Shown here one piece after another: positions 9,279-17,903 of a stretch of 64,000 bases of DNA. A program made the position numbers and the translations under genes. The notes beneath the pieces are model-generated. The model searched no databases. It was not told the origin of the DNA and saw only the letters and a program-made list of their open reading frames with translations. Origin of the DNA: JAJFUV01 sp964384215. GTDB lineage: Bacteria; Acidobacteriota; Terriglobia; Bryobacterales; Bryobacteraceae. Every line of letters starts with the position of its first letter. Positions within the stretch are counted from its first letter, which is position 1. Where the stretch lies: assembly GCA_964384215.1 (NCBI GenBank), contig CAYLLB010000023.1:1-64000 (forward strand), read 5' to 3'.

Positions 9279-9794
9279 ATGTCCGCAGACAGCATCAAAG
9301 GGTCACTCAAGCAGAGAGGCGTCCGGTTGACGCGCCAGCGGCGCATCCTGTTGGATCTGATCGACCAATCGGGCCAGCATCTGGACGCCGAACACCTCTA
9401 TGAACTGGCAAAGGAGCTCGACCCGAAACTCAACCGCGTAACCGTCTACCGCACGATCCGCATGTTGAAAGAAACCGGGCTGGTGGACGAACTCGACTTG
9501 ATGCACCAGGTCGGTGGGCAGCATTATTATGAGACGCGCATGAAGCAGGAGCACGCGCACGTCATCTGCCTGCGCTGCGGCCGGGTGGAGGAGTTCTATG
9601 GCGAACCGCTGCAGCGTCTCCGGCGGCAGATCGAGGACCACTTTGGGTTTCAAGTCGTCATCGCGCGTACCGAGGTAGGCGGATACTGCCCGCATTGCCA
9701 GGCGTTGCGAACCCAGGAGATTGCGAATCTGACGGCAGCGGCGCCTGTCGAGGCCCCGCCGAAGACCGCCCCCGACAGCCGCACCCGCCGATGA
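9279..9794 (+). CDS. Fur-family metalloregulator
   Basis: The ATG at 9279 gives 171 residues with the Fur family architecture. The N-terminal winged helix contains RLTRQRRILLDLI, HLDAEHLYELA and the recognition helix NRVTVYRTIRML. The C-terminal dimerisation domain holds HAHVICLRCG and a second CPHC pair, consistent with a structural Zn(Cys)4 site. The subtype (iron, zinc, peroxide) cannot be decided; the HYE and H-H-x metal-sensing residues are Fur/PerR-like. A Pro/Ala-rich tail of about 30 residues is extra. The stop overlaps the start of the phosphatase gene (ATGA), so the two are translated together. A longer reading frame upstream is antisense to the ATPase and was not used. Confidence 0.9.
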   Translation: MSADSIKGSLKQRGVRLTRQRRILLDLIDQSGQHLDAEHLYELAKELDPKLNRVTVYRTIRMLKETGLVDELDLMHQVGGQHYYETRMKQEHAHVICLRCGRVEEFYGEPLQRLRRQIEDHFGFQVVIARTEVGGYCPHCQALRTQEIANLTAAAPVEAPPKTAPDSRTRR

Positions 9795-11473
9795 ACCCCG
9801 AGGCAAGCCTCCCGCGCGCTTTAAAACCAGCGGCTCTGTTTGTATTCAGTCCGGGTGGAAGCCGCGCGCGTGTTGCCCTCGCAAAGCTTCCATTCTGCGT
9901 CGGACGGCAACCAGACAACGATCTCGTGTTGCGGGACAGCCGCATCTCGCGCCACCACGCGGTGATCGAAGCCGACGCGCAAGGCTACTACGTCCGGGAC
10001 GTCGACAGCCGGTCGGGCGTTTTCGTCAACGGCGCGCGCGTCACCCGCCAACGCCTGCTGAACGCCGACCAGATCCATTTCGGCCATGAAGACTCCTACC
10101 GCTTGGTCTTCACATTCGTGGACGAGGAGGTGCAGCGCCTGCTAGGGCGCATTCTGACGCCCTCGGGAGAGGCCACCGTAGGCTCGCCGGCTCTCGCGCA
10201 ACTAGGCGCGCTCGTGGAAGTGGCCCGCGCCGTCGAAACCTCTCTCACCAGCGACGACGTGCTCGCCGCCGTGGTTGACGCCGCCCTGCGGATCACGCAC
10301 ACCGAGCGGGGTTTCCTGTTTCTTGCCGCCGGCGACACCCTGAACGTGCGCGTGGCGCGAGACAGGCGCGGCCAACCGCTCACGGGAGATGAACTACGCG
10401 TGCCCAGAAGCCTGATCTATCGTGCGTTGCGCACCCGGAGCAAGTTTCTGTCGATGGATTTCACACCGGGAGCGCCGCAGGCGGAGGCCGGGCACACAGT
10501 GGCGGATCTGGAACTGCGCGGCGTAGTCGCGGTGCCGCTGGTGCGTCCACGCTCGGCGGCCACGGCCGCGCAATCGGGCAGCGATTCCTGGCCTGATGAG
10601 ACAGTGGGCGTCCTGTACCTCGATTCCCGCGCAGGGGCGGCGGATCTGGACTGGGGCAACCGCGAATTACTCGAAACACTGGCGCTTGAAGCCTCGGCTG
10701 TCATCGAGAACGCGCGCCTGCTCGAAGAGAGCCGCGCCCGGCAGCGCCTTGAGGAAGAGTTGCGCATCGCGCGCCAGATTCAGCAAAGCCTGCTGCCGCG
10801 TCATCTCCCAAAGACTGGCTGGCTGCGTGCCGCCGGGGCCACCCTGCCCTGCGACCAGGTCGGCGGCGACTACTTCGACGTCCGGCCCTCCGGCCCGGAC
10901 GCCTGGAGCTTAATCGTGGCCGACGTTTCAGGCAAGGGCGCCAGTTCCGCGCTACTGGCATCCTTGATCCAGGGTGCGTTCCTCGGCGAAGCCGCCGATG
11001 TCGACAAACTCGCTGCCATGCCCCAGCGCCTGAATGCATTTCTTTGCGAGCGGACCGAGGGACAGAAGTTCGCCACGTTGTTTTCATGCCGCATCGCCCG
11101 CGACGGCACTATGCACTGGATCAACGCTGGACACTGTCCCCCTGTCGTGATAGATCCAGGCGGCACTATGGCCGTGCTGGACTCGACCGCCACACCCGTC
11201 GGCATGCTGGAAGATTCCGAATACCCCGTCTCGGAAACGCGCCTGGCGCCCGGCAGCAAGATCCTGATTCACAGCGACGGGATTTCGGAAGCGCGCAACC
11301 AGGCAGGCGAGTACTTCTCCGAGCGCCGCGTGCGCGAGTGCCTCCGGCTGAATGCACAGCGTCGCTGTAACGAGATTCTCGATGCGCTCAGCCAGGAGGT
11401 GGCCGGCTTCAGCGCGGGCGCAGTCCAAAGCGACGATATGACCATTCTGGTAGTGGAGTACCAAAAACCATGA
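9791..11473 (+). CDS. FHA-GAF-PP2C (SpoIIE/RsbU-type) protein phosphatase
   Basis: The 560-residue protein has three domains. An FHA domain (about 15-115) carries GRQ at 38-40, SRHH at 53-56 and a later NGARV. A GAF domain (about 130-320) contains TERGFLFLA and the VGVLYLDSRAG strand. After a short coiled coil (about 330-355) comes a PP2C/SpoIIE phosphatase (about 365-560), with the metal-binding GGDYFD and ADVSGKG motifs, NAGHCPP, HSDGISEA and SDDMTIL. It likely dephosphorylates an anti-sigma antagonist in response to a phospho-Thr ligand and a small molecule. The ATG overlaps the Fur stop, placing it under the same transcript; no anti-sigma partner is nearby. Confidence 0.9.
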   Translation: MNPEASLPRALKPAALFVFSPGGSRARVALAKLPFCVGRQPDNDLVLRDSRISRHHAVIEADAQGYYVRDVDSRSGVFVNGARVTRQRLLNADQIHFGHEDSYRLVFTFVDEEVQRLLGRILTPSGEATVGSPALAQLGALVEVARAVETSLTSDDVLAAVVDAALRITHTERGFLFLAAGDTLNVRVARDRRGQPLTGDELRVPRSLIYRALRTRSKFLSMDFTPGAPQAEAGHTVADLELRGVVAVPLVRPRSAATAAQSGSDSWPDETVGVLYLDSRAGAADLDWGNRELLETLALEASAVIENARLLEESRARQRLEEELRIARQIQQSLLPRHLPKTGWLRAAGATLPCDQVGGDYFDVRPSGPDAWSLIVADVSGKGASSALLASLIQGAFLGEAADVDKLAAMPQRLNAFLCERTEGQKFATLFSCRIARDGTMHWINAGHCPPVVIDPGGTMAVLDSTATPVGMLEDSEYPVSETRLAPGSKILIHSDGISEARNQAGEYFSERRVRECLRLNAQRRCNEILDALSQEVAGFSAGAVQSDDMTILVVEYQKP

Positions 11474-12372
11474 CTTCGCGACGTAGTTTCCTCGTTTCGG
11501 TGACCGCCGGGCTTCATGCGTCGACCTTCGCCGCTCCGCCTTCCGCGCTGCGTTTCCGAGCCGGTTCGGGAGGTGAATTTACCTTCGACACGGGCGTCGT
11601 GCGCGGCAAGCTGCGTGCGGGTGGCAAGTCGTTCGGCTTGGGTGAAGTGGGACACGTTCCTTCGGGCGCCGCCGTCTCGCGTGCCTACGGCCTCTGCGGC
11701 CACTATCGTGTCTTCACCAGGAACCACCGCTATGGCGGCGGGGCGTGGGACTGGCCAAGCGAGGCCGAACTGCTTGGCGACGGATCAGTGAAGGTGCATT
11801 GGCCCCCGGCGAGCGACCGGCCGTTTGTGATGGAAGCGCACTACCGTTGGTCGGCGCGCGACACCTTCGACGTCGAGACCACGGTGAAGGCTACTGCCGA
11901 TCTCGTGGACTTCGAGTCCTTCCTGGCCTCCTATTTCGCGCCGCAATTCACCAGTTCGCTCGTGTACGCGCAGGAGACGCCGAAGCATCCGGTATTTCTC
12001 ACGGCCGAGCAAAGCCAGGGTGTCTGGCAGATGTTCCCGCGCGACGAAGCGGCACTCGAGGTCATCCGCGACGGCCGCTGGGCCATTCCGCCCAGTCCCG
12101 TGCAGTGGGCCATCCGCCCACCGATCGCTTGTCCTTTAGGTATGCGGCGGAATCCAGACACGGGCTTGACAGCGGTCCTGATGGCCCCGCGCAGCGACAG
12201 CTACGCCGTCGCCACACCACATCAGAAAGAGGGGCACTTCTCGATGTATCTGGCTCAATTCGGCCGCACCATCAAAGCCGGCGAAACCGCCCGGGCGCGC
12301 GCACGGCTGGTCATCGGCTCCGGGATAACCGAAAGGCAGGCCGTTAAGCTCTATCGCAAGTTCGCGAAGTAG
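11470..12372 (+). CDS. Tat-exported protein of unknown function
   Basis: The 300-residue product begins TSRRSFLVSV, a twin-arginine signal, and its ATG overlaps the phosphatase stop (ATGA). The rest is beta-rich with many Trp/Tyr residues (GGGAWDWPSEAEL, MEAHYRWSARDTFDVE), giving the look of an aldose-epimerase-like or carbohydrate-binding sandwich, but I see no diagnostic catalytic residues. Similar proteins occur in Acidobacteriota and Planctomycetes. It converges on the UroD-fold gene with 4 nt between them. Confidence 0.65.
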   Translation: MTSRRSFLVSVTAGLHASTFAAPPSALRFRAGSGGEFTFDTGVVRGKLRAGGKSFGLGEVGHVPSGAAVSRAYGLCGHYRVFTRNHRYGGGAWDWPSEAELLGDGSVKVHWPPASDRPFVMEAHYRWSARDTFDVETTVKATADLVDFESFLASYFAPQFTSSLVYAQETPKHPVFLTAEQSQGVWQMFPRDEAALEVIRDGRWAIPPSPVQWAIRPPIACPLGMRRNPDTGLTAVLMAPRSDSYAVATPHQKEGHFSMYLAQFGRTIKAGETARARARLVIGSGITERQAVKLYRKFAK

Positions 12373-12376
12373 CGTT

Positions 12377-13618
12377 TTAGCGAAGTGCCTCGATCATCGC
12401 AACGAAGTTCCGCACGGGCGTGCCGGCTTGCACGTTGTGTACCGTGTTGAAAACGAAGCCGCCGCCAGGTGAGAACACCTCGAGCCGCTGCTTCACCTGC
12501 TCACGAACCTCATCCGGCGTGCCGAAAGGAAGCGTGCTTTGCGTATCCACCCCGCCGCCCCAGAACACGATCTCGCGTCCGTACTTGTCCTTCAACTTCC
12601 GCGGATCCATCCCGGCGGCGGAGCATTGTACCGGATTAAGGATGTCGAAGCCGCAATCGAGCAGGGATGGAATCAGCTTCTCCACCGCTCCGCAAGAGTG
12701 TTTGAACACGCGCCACGCGGTGTTCTGGTGAATCCAGGAGATGATCCGCTTGTAATACGGCGCCCAGAGCTCGTGAAAGGTATCGACCGAGCAAAATGTA
12801 GATTTCTGGGTTCCAAAATCCGTGCCGCAAAGGTTGATCACGTCGATCGCATCGCCGAACCGTTCGGCGATGCGCTGCAGGTTGGCCAGCCCCACGGCGG
12901 ACTGCCCGTCGAAGACCGCGTGCACGTACTCCCGCCGCATACGCGTCGACATGTACCACTCCGTTACGCTGCGAATCCCGCGAGGGCTGACCAGCGCGGG
13001 GCCCGGAATGTGGCTGACGTCGCCGAGAGCAGTGCCGCCGAAACTGCCGATCACCGCCCGGCCGGTCGCGCGAGCGCGCCGCGCGCTGGCTTCGAGGAAC
13101 TGCAGTTCCTCTTCGCTCAGTGGCTGGAAGTCCACCAGGTTGTCGCGCGGGTCCAGCGCGTCTTCGTCGATCTCCGGTTGGCGCTCAATGTTATCGAAGA
13201 AAAAACCGTCCGAGGGCATCACGGCGCTGGGCGGGTTAGCGATGTTGCCGCCGGGGTGCATCAGAATTTCACCGGCAGGCCCGCGCGTCACGTTGAATCC
13301 GCCAGGCACCAGCACTTCCAACCCATCAGGCATGCGCCACGGCTTCCAATCGCGGTTCGGGAACCCGTAGCGCGTTGTGCTGCGGAGAACGCATTCCGTG
13401 TCGACCCCGAGCACCTGCTTCAGATCCTCCTCCACCTCCCCCAGCATCTGGCCGGGATCGATCACCTTCACCAGCCTCTTCTCAAGACCGTAATAATCGC
13501 GAAGGGCGGCGACTACGCTCACGTGGATGCCTGAAACGAAAGTGCCTCCAAAATCGACGGGGACGCGGTCGCTCGTCTTGTGCGCGAGCGCCGCCAGAAC
13601 TCTCTCTCGGCTGGTCAT
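12377..13618 (-). CDS. UroD-fold methyltransferase-like protein (with His-x-Cys zinc motif)
   Basis: From ATG 13618 the product is 413 residues, beginning TSRERVLAALAHKTSDRVPV, the usual opening of uroporphyrinogen-decarboxylase-family proteins. A KHSCGAVEKLIPSLLDCGF segment carries the H-x-C-G motif that binds zinc in corrinoid methyltransferases of this fold, followed by LNPVQ and the FWGGGVDTQ strand. True HemE is about 350 residues with different substrate-binding Arg residues, so a methyltransferase or hydrolase role on a small substrate is more likely than heme synthesis. The start overlaps the amidohydrolase stop (TGATG); this is the last gene of the six-gene operon. A longer frame exists upstream but runs through the amidohydrolase gene. 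Confidence 0.85.
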   Translation of the reverse strand: MTSRERVLAALAHKTSDRVPVDFGGTFVSGIHVSVVAALRDYYGLEKRLVKVIDPGQMLGEVEEDLKQVLGVDTECVLRSTTRYGFPNRDWKPWRMPDGLEVLVPGGFNVTRGPAGEILMHPGGNIANPPSAVMPSDGFFFDNIERQPEIDEDALDPRDNLVDFQPLSEEELQFLEASARRARATGRAVIGSFGGTALGDVSHIPGPALVSPRGIRSVTEWYMSTRMRREYVHAVFDGQSAVGLANLQRIAERFGDAIDVINLCGTDFGTQKSTFCSVDTFHELWAPYYKRIISWIHQNTAWRVFKHSCGAVEKLIPSLLDCGFDILNPVQCSAAGMDPRKLKDKYGREIVFWGGGVDTQSTLPFGTPDEVREQVKQRLEVFSPGGGFVFNTVHNVQAGTPVRNFVAMIEALR

Positions 13619-14517
13619 CACTTTTCCAGTGTACAAGCCGCGCGACCTCCGCGGTCGCGCCAGTGGTAGGCAGTTCGCGAATTGTGCCAGAAGTATTTCT
13701 CGCAAGCTTCGCGGCCTTTGCCTTCGAAATACCGGCGCACTAGCCCAATGACGGACGCGTAACTCGCAAAACGCGCCGACACCGGCCAATCGCTGCCGTA
13801 TATCAGCCGGTCTTCGCCGAAGCTTCCCCAGAGAGCATCCAGGCTGTCGCGATAGAGATCCAAGTCTTCCACAACACGGCCGTCGATGCGGCGCAGCACC
13901 GCCGACACTTTCACGAAGATTGTGCTGCGCGCGGCCAGTTCCTTCAGCACAGACCCGGCCGGGGGTGTTGCGCCGGGCAGATGGTTGATCACTATGCGCA
14001 GGTTGGGAACACGATCCGAAAGGCGCGCGACATCCGGGAGCGAGGCGGCCGCCACCAAAACATCCAGTTCGAGGCCGGCATCGGCGAGGCGCCGGTAATC
14101 CTCGACATACGCCGCGCCATTCCAAGCCTCTGTGATCGCGGCACCCCCGGCGCGTATTCCGAGAAACAGAGGATTACGGCGGAACCGCGCCAGGTTTCGA
14201 GCAAACTCCGGCTTGCCGGCATCCAGGTGGCCAACCACCCCGAGCAGGAACGGATCGCGCGCCGCCAGGTCGAGAACCCACTGATTGTCCTCCACCCAGG
14301 CGCTCGCCTCGATAACCACGGTTCCCTTCACGCCGTGCGGTTCGGCGACTTTCTTGAAGTCCGCGGGAAGGACGGTGCGGTAGAGCGTCGTCTCGCTCTT
14401 GGACGGCCACGGGACGCCCTGGGGCCGGCTAGGGTCATAAAAGTGCGTGTGCGTGTCGACGACGCACACCGGCGGCAGGGGCGCCGCGAGAGCGGCCAGG
14501 AGCGTTCGCCTCGTCAC
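13618..14517 (-). CDS. Amidohydrolase-2 family lactonase-like hydrolase
   Basis: The 299-residue protein starts at a GTG overlapping the upstream stop (GTGA) and has a short hydrophobic N-terminus (TRRTLLAALAAPLPP), so it may be exported by a weak Tat-like signal. The amidohydrolase fold is shown by DTHTHFYDP, VIEASAWVEDNQW, VINHLPG and the terminal YGSDWPVS. This set matches L-fuconolactonase / L-rhamnonolactonase-like members (COG3618). Placed after an aldo/keto reductase, it could open a lactone made by oxidation of a sugar; that is inference from order. Confidence 0.85.
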   Translation of the reverse strand: MTRRTLLAALAAPLPPVCVVDTHTHFYDPSRPQGVPWPSKSETTLYRTVLPADFKKVAEPHGVKGTVVIEASAWVEDNQWVLDLAARDPFLLGVVGHLDAGKPEFARNLARFRRNPLFLGIRAGGAAITEAWNGAAYVEDYRRLADAGLELDVLVAAASLPDVARLSDRVPNLRIVINHLPGATPPAGSVLKELAARSTIFVKVSAVLRRIDGRVVEDLDLYRDSLDALWGSFGEDRLIYGSDWPVSARFASYASVIGLVRRYFEGKGREACEKYFWHNSRTAYHWRDRGGRAACTLEK

Positions 14518-15476
14518 TTGGCTTGAACCTCCTTCGCCAGGCGCAGGCCGTTGCAGCGCAACCTCCGGTCGGGCCGCTCGCCATGACGGAACGCCTCGTC
14601 GCGCAAATCCGGCATGTCGGCGTCACTTCCGCCGCGCAGTACTTTCAACCGTGCCGGCTCGGCATTCTGGTTAAAATAGGGGCGGTAATCGCTCCCGGTC
14701 CATTCCCAGACGCCGCCGAGCATCCGCGTCAGGCCCAGCGTGCGGGCACGGCGCGCGGCAAACTCCCACTCCTCTTCAGTGAGGAGCCGCAGGCCAAGAC
14801 CCGGCGCGCCCGCATTCAATCGCTTCACAAACTCCTGGCAGTCGAACCACGACACGTTCGACACCGCACCTGCGCCGTCTTTCCCTGCTCCAACATCAGT
14901 GCCCATCACCGCGCGCCACTGGACGGCGCTCACCTCGGCAACGCCGATGTAGTACGGACTCAGGCGGACAGTGTGCACCGGCCTCGCGTTCGGCCACCGC
15001 TCGGAACCCATGTCGAACTCGCCGCCTTCGACAAGCACCATTTCGATGCCTGCAACGGTGATCTTCCGGGGCAGGCCGCGAACATCCGGCGCGCGGCGCA
15101 CTGGGGTTGGAGCGGCGGCTGCGACGTCGGTAACCTTGGCGGGCTTATTCGGATCGACAAGCGCGTGTACGTGATGGCAGCTTTGGCAGTCTTGCCGCTT
15201 CCGTGGCTTGTCGTGGCAGGAATTGCAAAGGGCCGCGATCGCCTTTTCGCGCGGCAGCTTATCCGGCTTCACATTGTTGCGTTCGTCAACTACGTGACCC
15301 TGGCTCGCGCCGTGGCATTCGACGCAACCGACCCCCATAGCGCGGTGCTTGGACATGGACCATTCCACCACCGAGATCACATGGCACCGCGCGCAAACTC
15401 CGGCCTGTTTGAACTGCTCGTCCTGTGCGGCGCACGTGAACGGCAACAGAGCGAGAAACAGAATCAGCCGCGCCAT
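14514..15476 (-). CDS. Tetraheme cytochrome c fused to SUMF1/FGE-like domain
   Basis: Starting at ATG 15476 (GGAGG 4 nt upstream) the product is 320 residues with a signal peptide (MARLILFLALLPFTCAAQ). Four CxxCH heme sites sit at residues 28-32, 51-55, 84-88 and 97-101, followed by a Pro/Ala linker. Residues about 135-320 form a formylglycine-generating-enzyme-like domain: MVLVEGGEFDMGSE, VSNVSWFDCQEFVKRLN, LLTEEEWEFAARRA, GGVWEWTGSDY, VLRGGSD and a final GLRLA. The C-terminal catalytic cysteine pair of true FGE is not evident (GGSDADMPD where GGSW..C is usual), so FGly synthesis is doubtful. It is a periplasmic redox protein of unknown partner. It overlaps the aldo/keto reductase gene by 13 nt. 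Confidence 0.85.
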   Translation of the reverse strand: MARLILFLALLPFTCAAQDEQFKQAGVCARCHVISVVEWSMSKHRAMGVGCVECHGASQGHVVDERNNVKPDKLPREKAIAALCNSCHDKPRKRQDCQSCHHVHALVDPNKPAKVTDVAAAAPTPVRRAPDVRGLPRKITVAGIEMVLVEGGEFDMGSERWPNARPVHTVRLSPYYIGVAEVSAVQWRAVMGTDVGAGKDGAGAVSNVSWFDCQEFVKRLNAGAPGLGLRLLTEEEWEFAARRARTLGLTRMLGGVWEWTGSDYRPYFNQNAEPARLKVLRGGSDADMPDLRDEAFRHGERPDRRLRCNGLRLAKEVQAK

Positions 15477-16540
15477 TGTTCCTCCAGCCATTGGTAGTTT
15501 CCCGGCAGCCACTGCGCTCCCCAGGCTCGCGTCAATTCCCGAGCGGCGTTCAGCGCGGCCGTCTCCACAGGCTTGGTCTCCGTGTAACGCTCCAGCGCTT
15601 TGTAGTTGTCTTCGAGCAACTGCATCTCAAACATCCCGGTGATGGCCGTGGCGATAAACGCCTTCGCGTAAACGAATCGCATCGCCGCCATACAGAGCGT
15701 TTCATCCGGCATGCGGTCCAGGCTCTTGGTCAATTCCGCCACCGCCGCCGGCAGGATTGGCCGGTTCCGGCTCTGCCACAACTGGAGCTTTTCGAACTCC
15801 GGCGCGGTGCCCGTCCGCGCGCGAGGGTCCAGGCGCATGATGGAACCTGAGGCTAGTGGTTTCATGGCGATCAATCCGATGCCCTTGGATACTGCGCGCG
15901 GCAGGAATTTGCTGTAATCCGCGCGGGCGTGTATGAAGTTGTACGGGAAGAAGATGAAGTCGAGGTCGTCGAGTTCGTCTAGCGCGCGCGTCATCGTGCT
16001 CTCGATGTGCGTGGCGATGCCGATGGCCCGCACCTTCCCCGCCTCCTTGGCCTTGCGCAGCGTGTCCCAGTCGTGCAGAACCTGGTCGGACATGTCGGGG
16101 GTGTGAAACCGGTAGAGATCGACGTGTCCGAACAGTTTCGCTGCGCGGTCCACCTCCTGAGGTGTTACTTCGTGCGCCAGCGATATGAGCACCTTGTCGC
16201 GGCGGTCCCGCACCATGCGTTCGGCCGGTTCCCACTGACCCTCGCTCGCGTAAACGTCGAGCAGGTTCACACCGAAATCGAATGCGCGGGCAAGGATGCG
16301 GTCACGGCGGGCCTGGCCGGCCTCGGTAAGCACGGTTTTGCCTGGGCCTGCCGGCAAGCGATCCTTGGGATCGGTGTGCGAGCCGAAGCTGAGCAGGGAG
16401 ACATCCAGACCGGTTTTCCCAAGCCTGCGGTAGACCATTCCACCGCGCCTGTATTCGGCCGCCGGAGCGCCTGAGGCCGCCGAGGCGGCCGCCGCCGACA
16501 GTAGGAATTCCCTGCGGGTGGACAGAGTTCCCGTTGCCAT
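15464..16540 (-). CDS. Tat-exported aldo/keto reductase
   Basis: The 358-residue product opens with a twin-arginine signal (STRREFLLSAAAASAASG). The mature part is an aldo/keto reductase: RRLGKTGLDVSLLSFG, the catalytic Asp/Tyr region NLLDVYASEG, a Lys-containing strand (RRDKVLISL), DLYRFHTPD and GKVRAIGIATH. Such exported AKRs are common in Acidobacteriota and Planctomycetes and often oxidise or reduce sugars with a bound cofactor; the substrate is unknown. Its stop lies 13 nt inside the cytochrome gene start, so the two are translationally linked and could form an exported electron-transfer pair (inference). Confidence 0.88.
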   Translation of the reverse strand: MATGTLSTRREFLLSAAAASAASGAPAAEYRRGGMVYRRLGKTGLDVSLLSFGSHTDPKDRLPAGPGKTVLTEAGQARRDRILARAFDFGVNLLDVYASEGQWEPAERMVRDRRDKVLISLAHEVTPQEVDRAAKLFGHVDLYRFHTPDMSDQVLHDWDTLRKAKEAGKVRAIGIATHIESTMTRALDELDDLDFIFFPYNFIHARADYSKFLPRAVSKGIGLIAMKPLASGSIMRLDPRARTGTAPEFEKLQLWQSRNRPILPAAVAELTKSLDRMPDETLCMAAMRFVYAKAFIATAITGMFEMQLLEDNYKALERYTETKPVETAALNAARELTRAWGAQWLPGNYQWLEEQWRG

Positions 16541-16549
16541 GCATCCGAT

Positions 16550-16555
16550 GTTATA
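16550..16555 (-). promoter_or_regulatory. Possible internal promoter (-10 TATAAC) before the aldo/keto reductase
   Basis: Read on the minus strand, TCGTATAAC ends 9 nt upstream of the ATG at 16540, in the only real gap (19 nt) of the operon. It may let the last four genes be expressed without the kinase and mutase. Confidence 0.4.
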
Positions 16556-16559
16556 CGAT

Positions 16560-17903
16560 TTACGCGCCGATCAAGTGGGCGGGGATTTCGGGCAGTGCCG
16601 ACAGGCAAGCTGAGCGAAGCCGTGCCAGCGACGCCGCGTCTCGACCTTCCATGCGCAACGTCAGCGCCGTCTCGGTCACGGAACTCCGAATCAGGATGAA
16701 ACCATCCGCGGTTTCTACACGCAAGCCATCGATGGTCACCTCGCCGACGATACCCGGCAAAGCGTGCAGGCGCGCCGCCGCTTCGGCGAAGGTCAGCGCA
16801 CCTCCGCGCAGACGTATGTCCGGCGTCGCAAAGACAGGCGGAACCGTGCGGCGCAATTCGCCGAGCACGCCGCCGCGCGCGACCATATCCGCGACCAACA
16901 GGGCACCGAACATGCCGTCGTCGCCGCCGTCGAGTTCGTCGAAGAAGTAGTGGCCGCTCGCTTCGCAGCCGAGCACGCAGCGCTCCCGGATCATGCGGCT
17001 CTTGATGAATGCGTGCCCACTGCGTTCCATGCACGGGACCAGACCCGCTCGTTCGGCCTCGCGTCTCACCAGGTCCGATAGTTTCAAATCGTAAACCACG
17101 CGACGCCCCTGCGCTGAAGGCGACAGATGCCGTACAAGCAGCACCGCCATCTCGTCCGCCGACGCCACGCCGCCCGACTCATCCACAAACGCTACGCGAT
17201 CGCCGTCCCCATCCCAGGCGATGCCGAGACGCGCTCCGGTATCGCGAACCTTGCCGCACAGGGCCGTGAGATTCGCGGCCACCGCCGAATCGGGGGGACG
17301 GTTGGGAAACCGCCCGTCGATGTCGCAGAACAACCGCTCCACGCGAAATCCGAGCGATTCGAACAACGCCGGCCCGATTTCGCTCGCCGCACCGTTGCCC
17401 GCGTCCAGCACGACATGCATCCCCGGCTGGATTGAGGCCCAGCGGCGGCGAATCCAGTCGCAATACTCGCCCGACAGGTCCACGTTTTCCACCGACCCGG
17501 GTTCATCGCGAAACTCCCCGCGCTCGCTCGCCCCTCGCAGTTCCGCGATCTCACCCGGCGAAGGCGGGAAGTGATCCACCATCAGCTTCAGCCCGTTGTG
17601 GTCCGGCGGGTTGTGCGAGGCGGTCACGATCAGGACGGCATCCGTTTCCAAGCGCCCGTGGGTGAAATAGGCGACGGGCGTCGGGATCTGGCCGGCGTCG
17701 AGGACGCGCGCCCCGCTTGCGGCGAGTCCGGAGATCAGCGCGCTTTTCAGTTCCGGCGTGCTGAGGCGAAAATCGCCCGCCACGAGCACCCGCGCACCCA
17801 CGTCCCGCCGTGTGGCGAGCGCACGGCCGATGCGGCGATAGAGGTCCGCCGAAACATCGCGCGGATATATCCCGCGCAGGTCGCATGCCTTCCACACGCT
17901 CAC
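16560..17903 (-). CDS. Phosphomannomutase/phosphoglucomutase
   Basis: The 447-residue protein is an alpha-D-phosphohexomutase: DLRGIYP near the start, the catalytic phosphoserine loop TASHNPPDHNG (Ser96), the magnesium loop DGDGDR (231-236), the sugar-selecting CEASGH and the phosphate-binding RSSVTE near the C-terminus. It interconverts hexose 1- and 6-phosphates in the cytosol. The start is a GTG overlapping the kinase stop (GTGA), so sugar phosphorylation and phosphate migration are co-produced. Mannose or glucose preference cannot be read reliably from the motifs. Confidence 0.93.
   Translation of the reverse strand: MSVWKACDLRGIYPRDVSADLYRRIGRALATRRDVGARVLVAGDFRLSTPELKSALISGLAASGARVLDAGQIPTPVAYFTHGRLETDAVLIVTASHNPPDHNGLKLMVDHFPPSPGEIAELRGASERGEFRDEPGSVENVDLSGEYCDWIRRRWASIQPGMHVVLDAGNGAASEIGPALFESLGFRVERLFCDIDGRFPNRPPDSAVAANLTALCGKVRDTGARLGIAWDGDGDRVAFVDESGGVASADEMAVLLVRHLSPSAQGRRVVYDLKLSDLVRREAERAGLVPCMERSGHAFIKSRMIRERCVLGCEASGHYFFDELDGGDDGMFGALLVADMVARGGVLGELRRTVPPVFATPDIRLRGGALTFAEAAARLHALPGIVGEVTIDGLRVETADGFILIRSSVTETALTLRMEGRDAASLARLRSACLSALPEIPAHLIGA

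Noticed and set aside
13619..14125. N-terminal extension of the UroD-fold protein at 12377
   Set aside because: It lies out of frame within the amidohydrolase gene and has no homology character.
14514..15476. True formylglycine-generating enzyme for the sulfatases
   Set aside because: The C-terminal active-site cysteines expected after GGSW are not seen, so only fold-level similarity is claimed.
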